From the NCBI GenBank assembly GCA_030267565.1, contig BRXU01000002.1:1922001-1986000 (forward strand): 64,000 bases of DNA, in the 5' to 3' direction. The position numbers and the translations under genes were made by a program. The notes below the pieces were generated by a model. The model made no database searches, had not been told where the DNA came from, and worked only from the letters and a program-made list of their open reading frames with translations. This stretch comes from Pleodorina starrii (Eukaryota; Chlorophyta; Chlorophyceae; Chlamydomonadales; Volvocaceae). Of this stretch, positions 32,826 to 45,335 are shown piece by piece; position 1 is the first letter of the stretch; every line of letters begins with the position of its first letter.

Positions 32826-34685
32826 TCACGCCGCCTTCGCGGCCGCCTTGCCGGGCCCCGCCCCGTCCCCGCGCTCCTTGAACCATGCCAGGACGTTGCG
32901 CACCGCAAACAGCAACACTGCCACCGCCGTACATCCGTACAGCGCCATCCGCTGCTCCGGCGCCGCTGCCAGGGCCTCCAGTGCGTGCCGAGTGCCCAGC
33001 TGGTGCCAGGCGGCGGCGGTGGCGGCGCCGAGGCCGTATCCCACCACCACCTGGGGAGTCGTGTGGTAGCCCAGACGCACGCGCAGCCACGTCTGCGGGG
33101 CCGGGAACGCGGCGGCAGCGACGATTGGGGGCGAAAGCATCCGCGGCGGCGGTAGGGGCGGGCGGCGTGGTAAGAAGAAGCCATTCCATTCATTCCTCTA
33201 CCAAGCTATCTGGGCAGTTCATCAGGCGCCTCGCAAACACGCACATGCTAACCCAAACACTACAACCCTTCCGAAAGCACGGAATGCCGCCAAAAGCAGA
33301 CTGGTTTCGGGGCCCCAGGCGCGCCGCCGCCCTGGGGTCCATCCCAGACCCCCATTGGCCACTGCCCCCTCCGGCGTCACGAGGTCTCGGGTCCCGGCTG
33401 CATCCACCCACCCACCAAGAAGCAGCTCAGCGCCAGTACGGCAGCCGCCGCGACCGGCCCCGTTGTGGAGGTCAGCGGCGCGGCGCCATGACCCAGCACC
33501 AGGGCTGTGTACAAGCCCAGAAAGGCCAGGCCTGCGGAAGGACACGGCGAGTGGGGGTCGGGCGGGGCCCCGAAACCACCTGAACCATCTTGTACAGGAC
33601 CAGGGAAGGCCGCGAAGCAGCCCGTGACGGCGTGACGCCCTTCCCAGCCCACGAGCCGCTCGCCCCGGCCGGCCGCCGCTCCCTCGCTGCCCCCAACTCA
33701 TCTCCGCTGCGGTATCTTCTTTTAACCCCTCAACTCACTGTTCGCATGCGAGGAGGGCATCCCCGGGTCGGCTTTCCGCGCGCTTGGTGGCCGCTGCTCA
33801 TTGATGATGTACTTGAGGGCCTGGGAAGGGGAAGGGCGGGACGAGAACCGCGAGGACCTCACCGTAATATCAGCATTGCCTGTTCCGCTCTTCCGCCCTA
33901 GAGGTCCGTCGGGGCTCGGCCCACCTTATTTAGGAAGGAGGCGATGATGGAGCCCAGGACGCACCAGGCCACGGCCAGGTCGCGGCGCGCTAGCAGCACC
34001 GCAAAAACCGCAGCGGACACGGCCCACTTGGTCTGTAGAGGGACGAGGCAGGAGAGAAAGGCTGTGGGGTGTGTGTGTGTGTGTGTGGGTGTGGGGTGAA
34101 GCGCCGCGGAGCGGCGGCGATAATAACAAACCGGATATCGCAGGGCGACGGGTCATGCTGCTGACGCCCGCTACTGGCCTTGCTGGTCGGCGTGCACCCC
34201 GGGCCAAACTTCCACGGGCGAATCACGCACCAGGTCATTGATGATTGCCAAGAGGGCGGTGGAGCGACTCTGAGAGGCAGCCATGCCGCGGCCTGAGTGG
34301 CGCTGGGGAATTGGCTCGTCCCCCGGTTCAGCTGCGCCAAGGCTAACGCTATCCCCTGCCGCTGAACAGCGGGTGGCGAAGGGGCGTGCTGACGTGCTGG
34401 GGCAGCTGGAGGCTGGTACGGAGGCCACGGATGCTGGGGTCAGGCGTTGAGAAGGATAAGAGATACTGAGGGACGGGGAGGTGCAGCAGGTGAGGAGCGG
34501 TGTGCGTCCGCGGGTCAAGGACCGTCGGGCGCAGACGGGGTGCGCGGACAACGCGCCCGTGCGGAGTTGCTGCCTCGTGTGCCTGCAAGGGTATAGCCCA
34601 GGATGAAGAGGACTGATAACTTGGCGATGAGTATCGGCTAGGATACTAGCGCGTACCTTTGGATTGTCGAACAGTACTGGGCCAT
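32826..34685 (-). CDS. PAP2-superfamily lipid phosphatase, LPP-epsilon/dolichyldiphosphatase-like, 317 aa
   Basis: Coding order of exons: 34685-34657, 34582-34231, 34032-33925, 33820-33739, 33531-33416 and 33092-32826. All phases agree (317 codons plus stop). The first ~115 residues are rich in Ser/Arg/Thr/Ala with few acids, as in a chloroplast transit peptide. The PAP2 catalytic motifs follow: K166-x6-R173-P (KYIINEQRP), P184-S-S-H187 (GMPSSHANS) and R233-x5-H239 (LRVRLGYHTTPQV), with hydrophobic segments between. The Gln where many PAP2 enzymes have Asp is usual in the LPP-epsilon/dolichyldiphosphatase branch. The family dephosphorylates phosphatidate or polyprenyl diphosphates in membranes; the substrate here is inferred. 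Exon 1 is the least certain part, since an upstream in-frame start exists. It is head-to-head with the cryptochrome gene. Confidence 0.82.
33697..33737 (-). repeat. Dispersed repeat copy in a lipid phosphatase intron
   Basis: Read on the minus strand this is GGGGTTAAAAGAAGATACCGCAGCGGAGA-like (the same words as at 9962-10060). It starts immediately after the splice donor at 33738-33737. Confidence 0.6.
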
Positions 34686-35242
34686 CGGCAGGCACGCCGT
34701 GTGCACGCCAAATTCAGAAGAACAACGAAACAGCCCAAGCAAAACCAGTCGGTATCCCTTAAGGAATATGGGTATTGGCTCTGGTTTGGATGACTGAACG
34801 TCTGAACCGGACGTGTGCCGTATTATGCACGGCGGATCCTCTGCGGAACGTGTTGTGCAGCAGAAACACTGCGCGCGTCTCCTCATGTACATTGATGCGC
34901 TTAAAAAGTATCAAGCCCAAGCAAATTTCCCATTCGACAGGCGCGCAAGGCACAGCGCGGTCTCGTTCTGACACAGACAGGCTCTTTTCCATATACCGTT
35001 ACTTAGTTGCTCTCTACAGACTTCAGTGCCCACCGGTTTCTTACCCACTCTAAACAATAGCAAGGCTTCCTTGTTCCAGGCCGCCGCTCTGGTGTTCAGG
35101 GTCCTTGTTCAACGATTATGGGAGAAGGCTGAGCCCGCCGGCGCACCGGCCAGCAGAACGGTTATAGCAGATATTTGAAGAGTGCATCTCGCCTTTGCGT
35201 AAGGTTTCTGGAGTCAGAGCAGAACTTTGTTCAGGCTTACGG
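34686..35242. promoter_or_regulatory. Shared 5' region between lipid phosphatase and cryptochrome genes
   Basis: Only 557 bases separate the two chosen start codons, which face away from each other. The region must hold both promoters and 5' untranslated sequences. I see no clear TATA box. Confidence 0.5.
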
Positions 35243-38200
35243 ATGAGCTTGGAGCAGTACCCGGTTCAGCAGCCAGGCAATTATGAGTTTCGAACTGCGA
35301 TTATGTGGTTTCGGCGAGACTTGCGGGTGGACGACAACCCGGCTCTGGTAGCTGCCCTCAACGCCTCGGGCCTTGTGGTAAGCGGTTAACCCTTTTGGCC
35401 TGGCAGCGGGGTTTTGGCCTCAGGGAAATTCTGGGAGCAGCCAAGGAGTATTGGCGTCGGGGACCTGGCAGGTGACGGTGCTCGCGCAAGGATGTTACCG
35501 GTACCTTGTCGGGTACCACGGAGGGCTACCCTAGTTGTCTTGCAAGAATTGGCCACGTTGTAGCGTTCAGTTTCTCGAGATAGCTGTGTGCTCGTTGTTT
35601 TCCGCATTGGTTGTGCCCCACAAAGTCGACCTGTCAGAGTCCCGTCCGTCATTGGGCACGATTGTGCCGTTAGTAGTTACCAGCTGTTCCAACCCTCCCG
35701 TCCGCAGATACCTGTGTTCATATGGGCGCCGGAGGAGGAGGGGCAGTTCCAGCCGGGGCGTTGCAGCCGCTGGTGGTCGAAGCACTCGCTGATTGATTTG
35801 CAGCAGGCCCTCGCAGCTCTTGGGAGCCGCCTCATCATCCGGAGATCCACGGACTCGACTGCGGCCCTGCTGAAGGTGGTCGCGGAGGTCGGGGCGGAGG
35901 CTGTATTTTTTAACCACCTGTACGACCCCATCAGCCTTATGCGGGACCATGACTGCAAGCGGGGCCTCGCGGCCGCTGGTGTCCAGCACCGAACGTTCAA
36001 CGGCGACATGCTGTACGAGCCCTGGGACGTGCTTGACAGCAACAAGCAGCCGTACTCGACTTTTGACGATTTCTGGAACAGGTGCGTGCCGTGATTAGGG
36101 TTGGGGCGCGATGTGGGTCGGGGCTTGCCCGTTGATGCTTCGCCCTGCCTCCATCATTTCTCGCTTGCGCCGTTTTGTGCTTCGCGAGGCAATCGTCAAG
36201 TGCGCTATTTTCCTAGCTCTTACCGCCACACCCAATTTCATCGTCATCCACATCGACCTTTCCCCACTCCTCCTCTCGTCGCCCCTGCCCCCCGCCCTCC
36301 GCTTGCCCCTTCTGCGGCGTCTGGGCTCTGCTCCGCTGCCTGGCTCTGATGGCTGGCTTGCTCGCTGGTTGCGCACGCAGCGTCCGGACGATGCCCGTCC
36401 CGCCGCCGTTCCCCGTGGCTGCCCCGACCGCAATGCCGCCCGTGCCGGCCATCGTGTCGTCGTTGACGGTGACGGAGGTGGACTGGTTTTTCACGGCGGA
36501 GCAGGAGGCGTCCAGCGACCAGCTCAAATTCAAGGTAGGGCTATCGGAGGCAGGCGAAGCAGTGGGGCCAGGCGGCTGGATAGAGGACACACTCACGTAC
36601 TCATGCACTCACGTACTCATGCACTCACGCACGCACTCAATTTGGGTCGGCTTACCGTCTGTTGTTGTCACGGTACACACCGCGTTGTTTGCGTTTATGG
36701 TGCGGTCTGGAAGGTGGCATAAAGGGGGAGGCGGGCATCGCCTCGTGAGGGTGCCTCCAACTGACTCCACCGCGCCTCTCCGCGCTCCGGCGGTGGATGT
36801 GTGTGTGCCTGGTTGTGTGCCTGCTTGTGCGCAGTGGAAACCCGGCGTGGGCGGCGCCATTTCGGAGCTGGAGCGCTTCGCGAGCGACCGGCTGTACGTG
36901 TTCGAACACGACCGCGCAAAGGTGGACCGGGACTCGACCTCGCGCCTGTCGCCGTGGATCCACATCGGCAGCATCAGCGTCCGCTACATCTTTTACAGGG
37001 TGAGCAGAATGCGCGATCGCGGATGGGGAAAGGAGGATGTGCGTCTAGTGCGTGCGTATGGATGGGTAGGCCCTCCGTGGGTAGGCCCGCCGCTCGGCGA
37101 CTTCCGAACTGCTTTACCTCGTGGCCCTGCCTCTTTCCGCGTGCTGTTTTCGCAATCACTCGAGCATTTCAGGTACCACCACCGACCGCCGGGCTCACCA
37201 ACGTTGTTTGGTCTCGCAGGTCCGGCAGTGCCAGGCGGAGTGGTTGGCGGCCGGCGTCGATCGGACTCGTTCCTGCGACGACTTCCTGCAGCAGGTGAGC
37301 CGGGTCCCCGTGCCTCCTTGTCGGCCGGCAACCGCAGCGTTTGTGACCCTGAGCAAATGAAACGTTTCGCATGGGCGACACGCACACATCACGTCGCGTC
37401 GCGCAACGCAGCGCGACGCGCAACCCGCTCTTTTTGCCGCTCGCCCCACCGCCGCGTCCTCGTTCCCCTCCCCTGCCGCCCCCCGTCCTCCAGGTGGGCT
37501 ACCGTGAGTACTCGCGCTACCTGTCCTTCCATTTCCCCTTCATCCACGAGCGCTCCCTGCTGCGGCACCTGCGCGCTTGCCCCTGGAGGATTGACCAGCT
37601 CGCCTTCAAGGTACGGCACGGCAAGGCATGCGCACGCGGCGGCCCTCACCGGCATGCCGCGTGCACATAGGCGCGTGTCTCCGCCTTTTAAAACACCCGG
37701 GCCTCACCAGACTATGCGTGTGCACACGCGTTTCGGCGCGAGCGCGTGTGCGATCGATTCTCTGCACGCTTCTCAAGACATACGCTCTGCGCTATCTCAT
37801 AAACACTTCCGCTCACATTTCTACGCCTGATTATAGCAGGATAGTGACGTCCCGCTGCCGCCCACGTTGCCGCCGCTGCCCCTCCTCCGCTGTGCAGGCT
37901 TGGCGGCAGGGCCAGACGGGTTACCCCATTGTGGACGCGGCCATGCGGCAGCTGTGGAGCAGCGGCTGGTGCCACAACCGCGCGCGGGTGGTGGCCGCCT
38001 CCTTCCTGGTGAAGGACCTGCTGCTGCCCTGGCAGTGGGGCCTGAAGCACTACTGGGACGCGCAGATCGACGCCGACCTGGAGTGCGACGCGCTGGGTTG
38101 GCAGTACGTCAGCGGCGGCATGAGCGGTGAGCCGCGGGCTGGGGTCGGGATCGTCGTGCGGTGAAGCTGGGCTTATTTGGGCTGGATTGGGCTTGGCCGG

Positions 38201-40956
38201 ACTGGGTTGGGCTGGCGTACTGTGTTTCGCACACGTGTGTGTGTGCGTGCGCACACAATGCCTTGAGGCGTCTTCCCCTGTTTAGCGGAATGGTGTGAGC
38301 CAACCCGCCCGCTGCGCCGTGTTCGTGTGTGTCTGCAGACGCGCACCCGTTCAGCTACATGATGGATCTGGAGAAGGAGGCGCTCCGCTTCGACCCCGAC
38401 GGCGAGTACGTGCGGCGCTGGCTGCCCGTGCTCTCCCGGCTGCCCACCCAGTACATCCACGCCCCATGGAAGGCGCCGCCGCAGGTGGGCTGCGCGGACG
38501 GGCGGGAGTGAGGGCCGGCCGGGCAGGATCCTCCCGAGTGCCTGCGTGCGATGGCGGTGACGGGGCCGTGTAGCACGACAGCCGGGCGCGGTGCCGGCGC
38601 CGGCGCTATGTGGCATGCGTAGATCATCCCTGCAAGTCGCCACACGGCCGCAGTCGCTGCCGGATTGAGAAGTGGCGGACCGCACCCAAAGCCTCCCGCG
38701 CACGTGTGCTCGCGGTGCCCCCGTGTTCCTTTCTCCGCCGCCTCCGCCTCCTCCTCCTCACCAACGTGCGCAGGTGCTCGCCGCTGCGGACGTGGAGCTG
38801 GGCTGCAACTATCCGGCGCCCATCATCTCTCGAGATGACGCCCACGCCAACGTCCAGTACGCCTGCTCCGTCCTGGACAAGTGCGCGGTGGCGCAGTCCA
38901 GCGAGAGCAGCGGCAGGTACCCGTACCGTGCGCCCACCTACCCCGTCGCGATGCACGGCGCAGGAGCCAGCTCCGGAGCCAACCCCACCGGCGGTGAAGG
39001 CGTCGCCGGGGCCGGTCCGTCGGCCGGCACTGGCGGAGGCGCCGACGGCCCCACCGGGCAGGGCACGGGCCCCCCGACCAGCGCGCCGCCGTCGCAGCAG
39101 AACCAGTACCCGTACGGCGCGCCCCAGCACCAGCAGACTGGCGTGTCGGGGGAGGGGCACCGACGGGACTCCCGGTCCGGCAGCGCCGCTGGCGGAATTG
39201 CTCTCCCGCCGGGCCAACCTGGCTCGACTCCGGTATCGGCGCCGGTCTCGCAGGTCGTCGGCGTGGGCATGGGTCCGCCGCCGGCGCCGGCGCAGCCGCG
39301 TCCAGCTGCCCCCGGCGGGGCGGTGTACTACTATCCCGGCGACGCCGCGGGCCAGCAGATGCTGGCTCAGATTCTGCAGCAGCAGCGCCGTACGCGCGCC
39401 GCCACTGCGCAGCACCAAGACGGCAGCGGCACTGACCGCCCTCCGCCTCACTACCAGAACCAGAACCAGCTGCAGAACCAGCAGGACGCAGCGGCGGCGG
39501 CAGGTCTGGCGCCGGGAGGCGTCGGCCTCCTCGGCCCCGACGCGTCCGCTGCCGCGGCCGCCGCCGCCGCGGCGGCGGCGTGGGCGGGCCGCGTCGAGGC
39601 CGGCGAGGCGGACGAGGATGCCGTTGATCTGTGGCAGCAGCAGCAGATGCTGCAGGGCGGCACGGCGGCGTATGCGTTTGAGCAGGCGATGCAGATGCTG
39701 CTGGCCCGGCGGCGCATGCGCGACGGCGTGAGCGGCATCAGCGGTGACCAGGCGGGTGGCGAGGGCCCCGATGACCTGGCGCTGGATGACACGGTCAGCG
39801 AGGAGGTTGTGTCGAACACGGTGAACATCAATATGCCCGCCTTCACTGGCGCCAGCTGCCAGAGGGACATGGGCGGAACGGCGCGCGGCGCCCGCAAGCG
39901 CGGCCGGGCGGCGGCTGCGGCGGCGGCCGCCGCGGCGGCGGCCAAGGACGGCAGGCTGGGAGAGCCAGCGGGGCAGGACGACGGCGAGGTGGGTCGGTCG
40001 TCTTTGGGGTTGAGGGTGCAGGGTTGTGCCTGCCGGCCTTGTCAGTTGCCTCTTGGGCTTGCGTGTGCGGAGGGAACGCAGCGTCCGTTCAGTGAAATCT
40101 AGTTCTGCGTCACCCTGCGGTTCTGTTTTTCCAACCCCTGACGGCAGCCTGGTCCTGGCCTTCGCCCTTGGTGTATCTCCCCGCCGCACAGGACTCGGAC
40201 TCCCCCACCGGATCCTCCCCGCTGAGATCGGCCGGCGACGAGGCGGACCCCTTCCGCGGCCGACAGGACCCAGCAGCGTGCCGCGGCTCCGGCGACGGCG
40301 ACGACAGCGGCGCTGAGGGCTCAGAGGACGAGGAGATGATGTCCGGGGGCGGCGAGGCGGAGGAGGAGGAGGAGGAAGGGGGCGTCTTCAGGGACGGCTC
40401 AAAGAAGGGCGGCGAGCGGGAGGGCGGCGAGGTGGAGGTGGAGGAGGCCCGCACCCCGCAGGGCGGCGTCGCGGAGCACGACATGGCGGACGACGGCAGC
40501 GACGGCCGCGGCCGCACCCCCGACCACATTCGTCATCAGCAACAGCAGCATCAGGAGCAGCAGCGGCACCAGTTCCAGCATCTTGAGGGTCAGATGGCGA
40601 TGGAGGAGGATCGCATGATGGACTCTGCACCGCCGTCGCCGCCGCCCCCGCCACCGGCGCAGCGCCATCCGGAGGAGCAGCGCGACCAGGGGCAGCAGCA
40701 GGCGGGCGCCGGAGATGCGCCGCCACAGCAGCATCAGTGTGGCAACATGGCCATTTGTGGCGACCGGACGGCAGCGCCGGCTGGGCCAGTGGTCTACGCC
40801 GCGCAGGCATGCGGACAGGAGGCGGAGGCGCGCTGCTGCGGCGGGGCGCCCCAGGACCCGGACTCGGAGATGGTCGCTGTGGGCCCTGCTAGCGCGCAGG
40901 GGCTGGGGCCGCACAAGCGCAGGCGCTCTGAATCCGGGTCCTTGGACTGCGAGTAG
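35243..40956 (+). CDS. CPH1: Plant-type cryptochrome with long C-terminal extension, 1124 aa, 10 exons
   Basis: Exons: 35243-35377, 35708-36081, 36381-36534, 36835-36999, 37220-37294, 37494-37610, 37898-38126, 38339-38484, 38774-39988 and 40192-40956; all phases fit. Residues ~18-165 are the photolyase alpha/beta domain (IMWFRRDLRVDDNPAL, IPVFIWAPEEEGQF). Residues ~215-465 are the FAD domain (RLSPWIHIGSISVRYIF, QGQTGYPIVDAAMRQLW, DADLECDALGWQY). The Trp triad is complete with plant spacing: W332, W385, W408; D404 is the flavin-facing acid. The ~660-residue tail is Gly/Ala/Gln-rich, then acidic (EEEEEEGG). It ends with a basic HKRRR cluster near the C-terminus that could be a nuclear signal. 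Layout matches Chlamydomonas CPH1, a blue-light receptor. The ATG at 35243 is chosen because the upstream frame has only non-ATG starts. Confidence 0.93.
36588..36645 (+). repeat. 18-bp tandem repeat in cryptochrome intron 3
   Basis: The unit CACTCACGTACTCATG is repeated about three times and then decays into CACTCACGCACGCACTCA. It lies inside the intron between exons 3 and 4. Confidence 0.75.
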
Positions 40957-43861
40957 GGCGAGGTGGTTGATTGCCTGCTTGGCTGGGAGCGCCGGCTGCT
41001 GCTGAGGTATCAGCTGGGAAGGGGCTGCTGTTAGTGCTGTTGTGAGGAGGAGGATTACGGTGCGCTTGTGCCGCGCGGTCCTGCGGTCTTGTTGGCGCAG
41101 TGCTTGGTCGACCGTGGCGCCTATTGGGAAGGAGCGCAGGGAGGATTTGGGCTTGGTACATGCGTGAACGCTGTGATGCCGGAAAGAAAGATGCAAAAGG
41201 AAAAAGGAGATGCGGGGTCGCTGTCGGGTTCACAACTGGTTACGGTTTCGATGCTGAGGCGTATGGGCGAGTGGGAAATGTGTGGGCGGAACACCTGGAG
41301 CGAAGCAAGGTCCAGATTCGTGCGCCTGACTGGTGGGCCGTCGTGGGACTGAAGCGCCGTCGGGCAATCAATAATGCCGGACGCAGTGCTGGATAAGACC
41401 CTGTATACGTCGTTGTGCTGGGCGCGCCTCTGCGGTTCGTGTGGGGCTTGCTAGTTCGGAACTGTGTGGGGCTTTGCTAGTTCGGAACTGTCCTGCATGG
41501 CCAAGCCCATGACTCCGTGTTCTGGCACAGGGCGTGTGCGGGTGGAGTGCACTGCACTGTTGTATTGGACGGGAGGAGGAGGAGCAGGAGCGGTCGTTTG
41601 GCTGGGGAGTGCGGTCGTTAAGGTTGCGCTTATAGGGTCGACTGCGTTGCCCCAGTGCTAAGGTGGGCGTAGAAAGTCGTCTCACGTTTCGTGCGTGTGT
41701 ATGCAGCTACAATATGACGCGCTTTTTCAGGCGCAGCACTGCGTGTTGATATGCTGTTCAGAATATAGCCCACGAGAGCACTCTTCCAAATCCCTCATTT
41801 GGTTCTCACCTTTTGAGAGGAGGCAACAGCTATGACCCTTGCGTTTGTTTGAGCTTGGAGGTGCATCTGCTTGGTTTCTCGCGGCACCAAGGCGGCAAAG
41901 GTTGCTTGGCAGCCCTTGGCGAGAGTCGCCACTCATTGACTCGTGTGGGTGTTTGCGTCGTTGACGTCGACCAAAGTGTGGCAAGGTTGCTTGCATGGGG
42001 GTAGCGCCCGCGATTTACGCCGCTTACGCCGCGCAGCCTCCTTGGCCAAGATGCCACAACTTCCTGCGGCCAAGAAACGGCCAGCGACAGCGGCTATGCG
42101 ACGGCGCAGGATCTGTGCTTTTTACGACGGCTTGGCGTGGTGGGCTTACCTGCGCATGTCCTCGCGCGTCGGTGGCCCCAGTAAACCTGATCGCTCTGTT
42201 TCAGGGAAAGCCATGGATTGCTGTGCTGACTGAGTTTGCGTCCTGAGTTGGCCAAGTTGCTTGGGGGCCCCTAGAGCATTTGCGCCTAAAGCTTCGTCCC
42301 GTGGGCTGTTCATTCCACGCGGCGTGGTGTTTGGTGAGATGCCTTCTGGCGACAAACGGAGGGTCCAACATGATTCATGTGCTGACTCATTGGCCCTGGG
42401 ATTCGAATGAAGTGGTCGATCATTGGCGATGTGAACCCCTGGATGCGGGCCTTCCCTGGAGGCCGGTTGGGGAGATAGGGCCGGTGTATGGGGCCTTCGC
42501 ACTTGATATGGACTTTCTACGGGCCCGCCCAAACGCATAAAAGCTGACACAAACAACGCTGATCCTCGACGGGGAGGGGCTCCGGGCGGGCGTTTCCTTA
42601 ACCTACGGCGAGTGAGCAAAGCGGGGAGCGCAGACGAGACCCGGGTGGCTTGCGACTGGCTGCCCACGCCCAGTCCGAACGCCGCGCTGCCTTTTGCGCG
42701 TGTGGACGGCGCCCGGGCGAGCACCCCTCGTGTCGTGCCGAGCACCTTGTGACGCTGTGAGGCTTTGTGCGAAACGGGCCCAGGGCCTCGATCCCGATGT
42801 CGCCTTTGAAAGGGTGCTCGAAGCCGCCGGCATCCGTGTACGGCTGTTCGTCAATAAATACCCACGTGGCCCTCACCAAGATTTGTGTGGCCAAGGGACT
42901 CCAAAAGCAGGACTGGTTTGGGATTTCTGCAAGTGTTTGACGACCATTTTCCTTGCGAAATCGCTGGGGCAGTAGCGTCGCTTGCCGTATGTTGATTGCT
43001 TGGTGCTTCTTGTTGTACTGCCGTACTAGTGACGATGATATTTACCCAAGGTTGGTATGTGAGTTTGTCCATTGGCACCGACAAGGGCCCGACGGCAATT
43101 GCCCAGCGCTTGTTTGTCCTCGTTTGTAGTCCAGCGTGCAGGCGGGGTGAGTTTGTCGTCACTTCGGCTGCGCACGCCTGCCTCATCTGGTCGTAGCAGG
43201 CACGCAGACGTGAGAATGCTGGGGTTGTTGTCCAGTAGTTGCGTCGTGCCCTAGCGATTGGTGCCGCTTGGCTGCTGTGATTTGTGTTTTTCGATGGAAT
43301 CGATGCCAGTTCCCCCCTAATAGATGCTGAAGGCCCCGCACGACAGGGACGGGAGCAGGGCGCCCAGGCCGGGTTACACCTGACGCGCGACGGGGAAATT
43401 TTGCTGATGACAGTGCGGCAGTGAAGTCATCATTGGCACGACGGGGTTGTGAACGTTGCCTGCAGTTTCGTGGTACGAGCACCGGAGTAGACGAGTACCG
43501 GAGCTAAACCGTCTACTCGCGCTTGCGACTGTCTAGCTACGGTAACTGCTGGAGGCTAATTCAGGCAGCCGCCATCAGCGCGTTTTTAACTACAAAATGC
43601 ATATTTGCATTTCACGGCCTGGTAATGCTCCTAATACCAATACAACAAAAAAATATATAAAATATGTTGTATTGTCCATACACAATTAGGATTATAATTT
43701 ATAATTATGATTTTATAATTAAATTGCCAAATATGTGCAATACCAACAGCCTCCCGCCCGTCATATGCACGTATGTAGGTACCTCAGTGCACGCCTGTCT
43801 ATGGGGCAAAGGCCTCAAGCAGGCACGCGCCATCCAAGCAGCGCTTATGTGCAGCAAAGTG
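40957..43861. other. Spacer after the cryptochrome gene; no gene recognised
   Basis: It contains the probable cryptochrome 3' untranslated region, including a short direct duplication of GTGTGGGGCTTGCTAGTTCG near 41438-41490. ORFs of up to 199 codons exist on both strands (for example minus 42146-42745), but none shows a domain or splice pattern. From 43640 to 43735 the DNA becomes strongly AT-rich just before the satellite. Confidence 0.4.
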
Positions 43862-45335
43862 TGCCTAGGTAGGCCTAGGGCCTAAAGCCTAAGTAGGACT
43901 AGGGCCTAAGTAGGTGTTGGGCCTAGGGCCTAAGTAGGCCTAGGCCCTAGGTAGGCCTAGGGCCTAGGCAGGCCTAGGGCCTAGGTAGGCCAAGGGTCTA
44001 GGAAAGCCTCGGGCCTAGGTAAGCCTAGGGCCTAGGTAAGCCTCGGGCCTGGGTTAGCCACGGGCCTAGGTAAGCCTCGGGTTTACATAAGCCTCGGGCC
44101 TAGGTAAGCATCGGGTCTACGCAAGCCTCGGGTTTACGTAAGCATCGGGCCTGGGTAAGCCTCGGGTCTACGTAAGCCTAGGGCCTAGGTAGCCCTAGGG
44201 CCAAGGTAAGCCTAGGGCCAAGGTAAGCCTAGGCCCTAGGTAGCTAGGCCCATGGCCTAGGTGGGCTTAGGGCGGACTAGGGCCTAGGTAGGCCTAGGGT
44301 GGCCTAAGGCTGCATAGGGCCTAGGCAGGCCAAGGGCCGAGAGCCTCGGTAGGCCTAGGGCCGAGGGCCTAGTGAGGCCTAGTGCCTAGGTGGGCCTACT
44401 ACCTAGGCGGACCTAGGTAGACCTAGGGCCTAGGTAGAAGGCCTAGGGACCTACCTAGGCCCTAGGCCCTAGGCCTACCTATGCCATATGCTCTAGGCCC
44501 TAGGCTGCCCTAGGCCCTAGGCCTACCCATGGCCCTAGGCCCTGGCCTGCCCAAGGCCCTAGGTCTCCCTAGTCCAACCTAGGCCCTAGAACCTAGGATG
44601 CCCTTGGCCCAAGGTCTCCTTAGGCCTACCTAGGCCCTAGGACTACTTAGGTCCTAGGCCCTGCCTAGGCCTACCTAGGCCGTATGCCCTAGGCCTATCT
44701 AGGCTCTAGACCCTAGGCCTGCCTAGGCTCTAGGCCTACCGAGGCCCTGGGCCTACCTAGGCCCACCCTAGGCCCTTCGCCCTAGAACTACTTCGGCCCT
44801 AGGCCCTTGGCCTACTCAAGCCCTAGGCCCTTGGCCTCCCCAGGCCCTAGGCCCTAGGCCTATGTAGGCCCGAGGCCTAACTAGGCTCTAGGCCCGAGGC
44901 CCTAGGCCCACCTACGGCCTAGGTAGGCCTACGTAGGCCGTAGGTGGGCCTAGGGCCTTGGGCCTAGGTAGGCCTAGGGCTTTAGTAGGTGTTGGGCCTA
45001 GGGCCTAGGTAGGCCCAGGGCCTAGGGCCTAGGGCATAAGCAGGTCTAGGGCATAGGGCCTAGGTAGTCCTAGAGCCTAGGCAGGCCTAGGGCCTGGGGT
45101 AAGGGCCTAGGTTGGCCTAGGTAGGCCTAAGGAGACCTAGGGCCAAGGGCAGCCTAAGGGCCTAAGGCCTAGGTTGGACTAGGGAGACCTAGGGCCTAGG
45201 GCAGGCCAGGGCCTAGGGCCATGGGTAGGCCTAGGGCCTAGAGCAGCCTAGGGCATAGGGCCTAAGGAGGCCCAGGGCCTAGGTAGGTCTAGGGCCTAGG
45301 GCCTAGGTAGGCTTGGGGCCTAGAGCAGGCTTAAT
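43862..45335. repeat. CCTAGG/AGGCCT satellite with polarity switches
   Basis: About 1.47 kb is built from short units such as TAGGCCTAGGGCCTAGG with many variants. To about 44440 the GGGCCTAGGTA form is on the plus strand. From about 44450 to 44905 the complementary CCCTAGGCCTACC form is. It then reverts until 45335. The second switch is a 46-base almost perfect palindrome at 44905-44950 centred on AGGCCT; the first lies near 44427-44463. No ORF is present. Confidence 0.92.

Noticed and set aside
42146..42745. 199-codon minus-strand ORF
   Set aside because: No domain, no splice context, and mixed composition unlike the real exons. It is probably chance.
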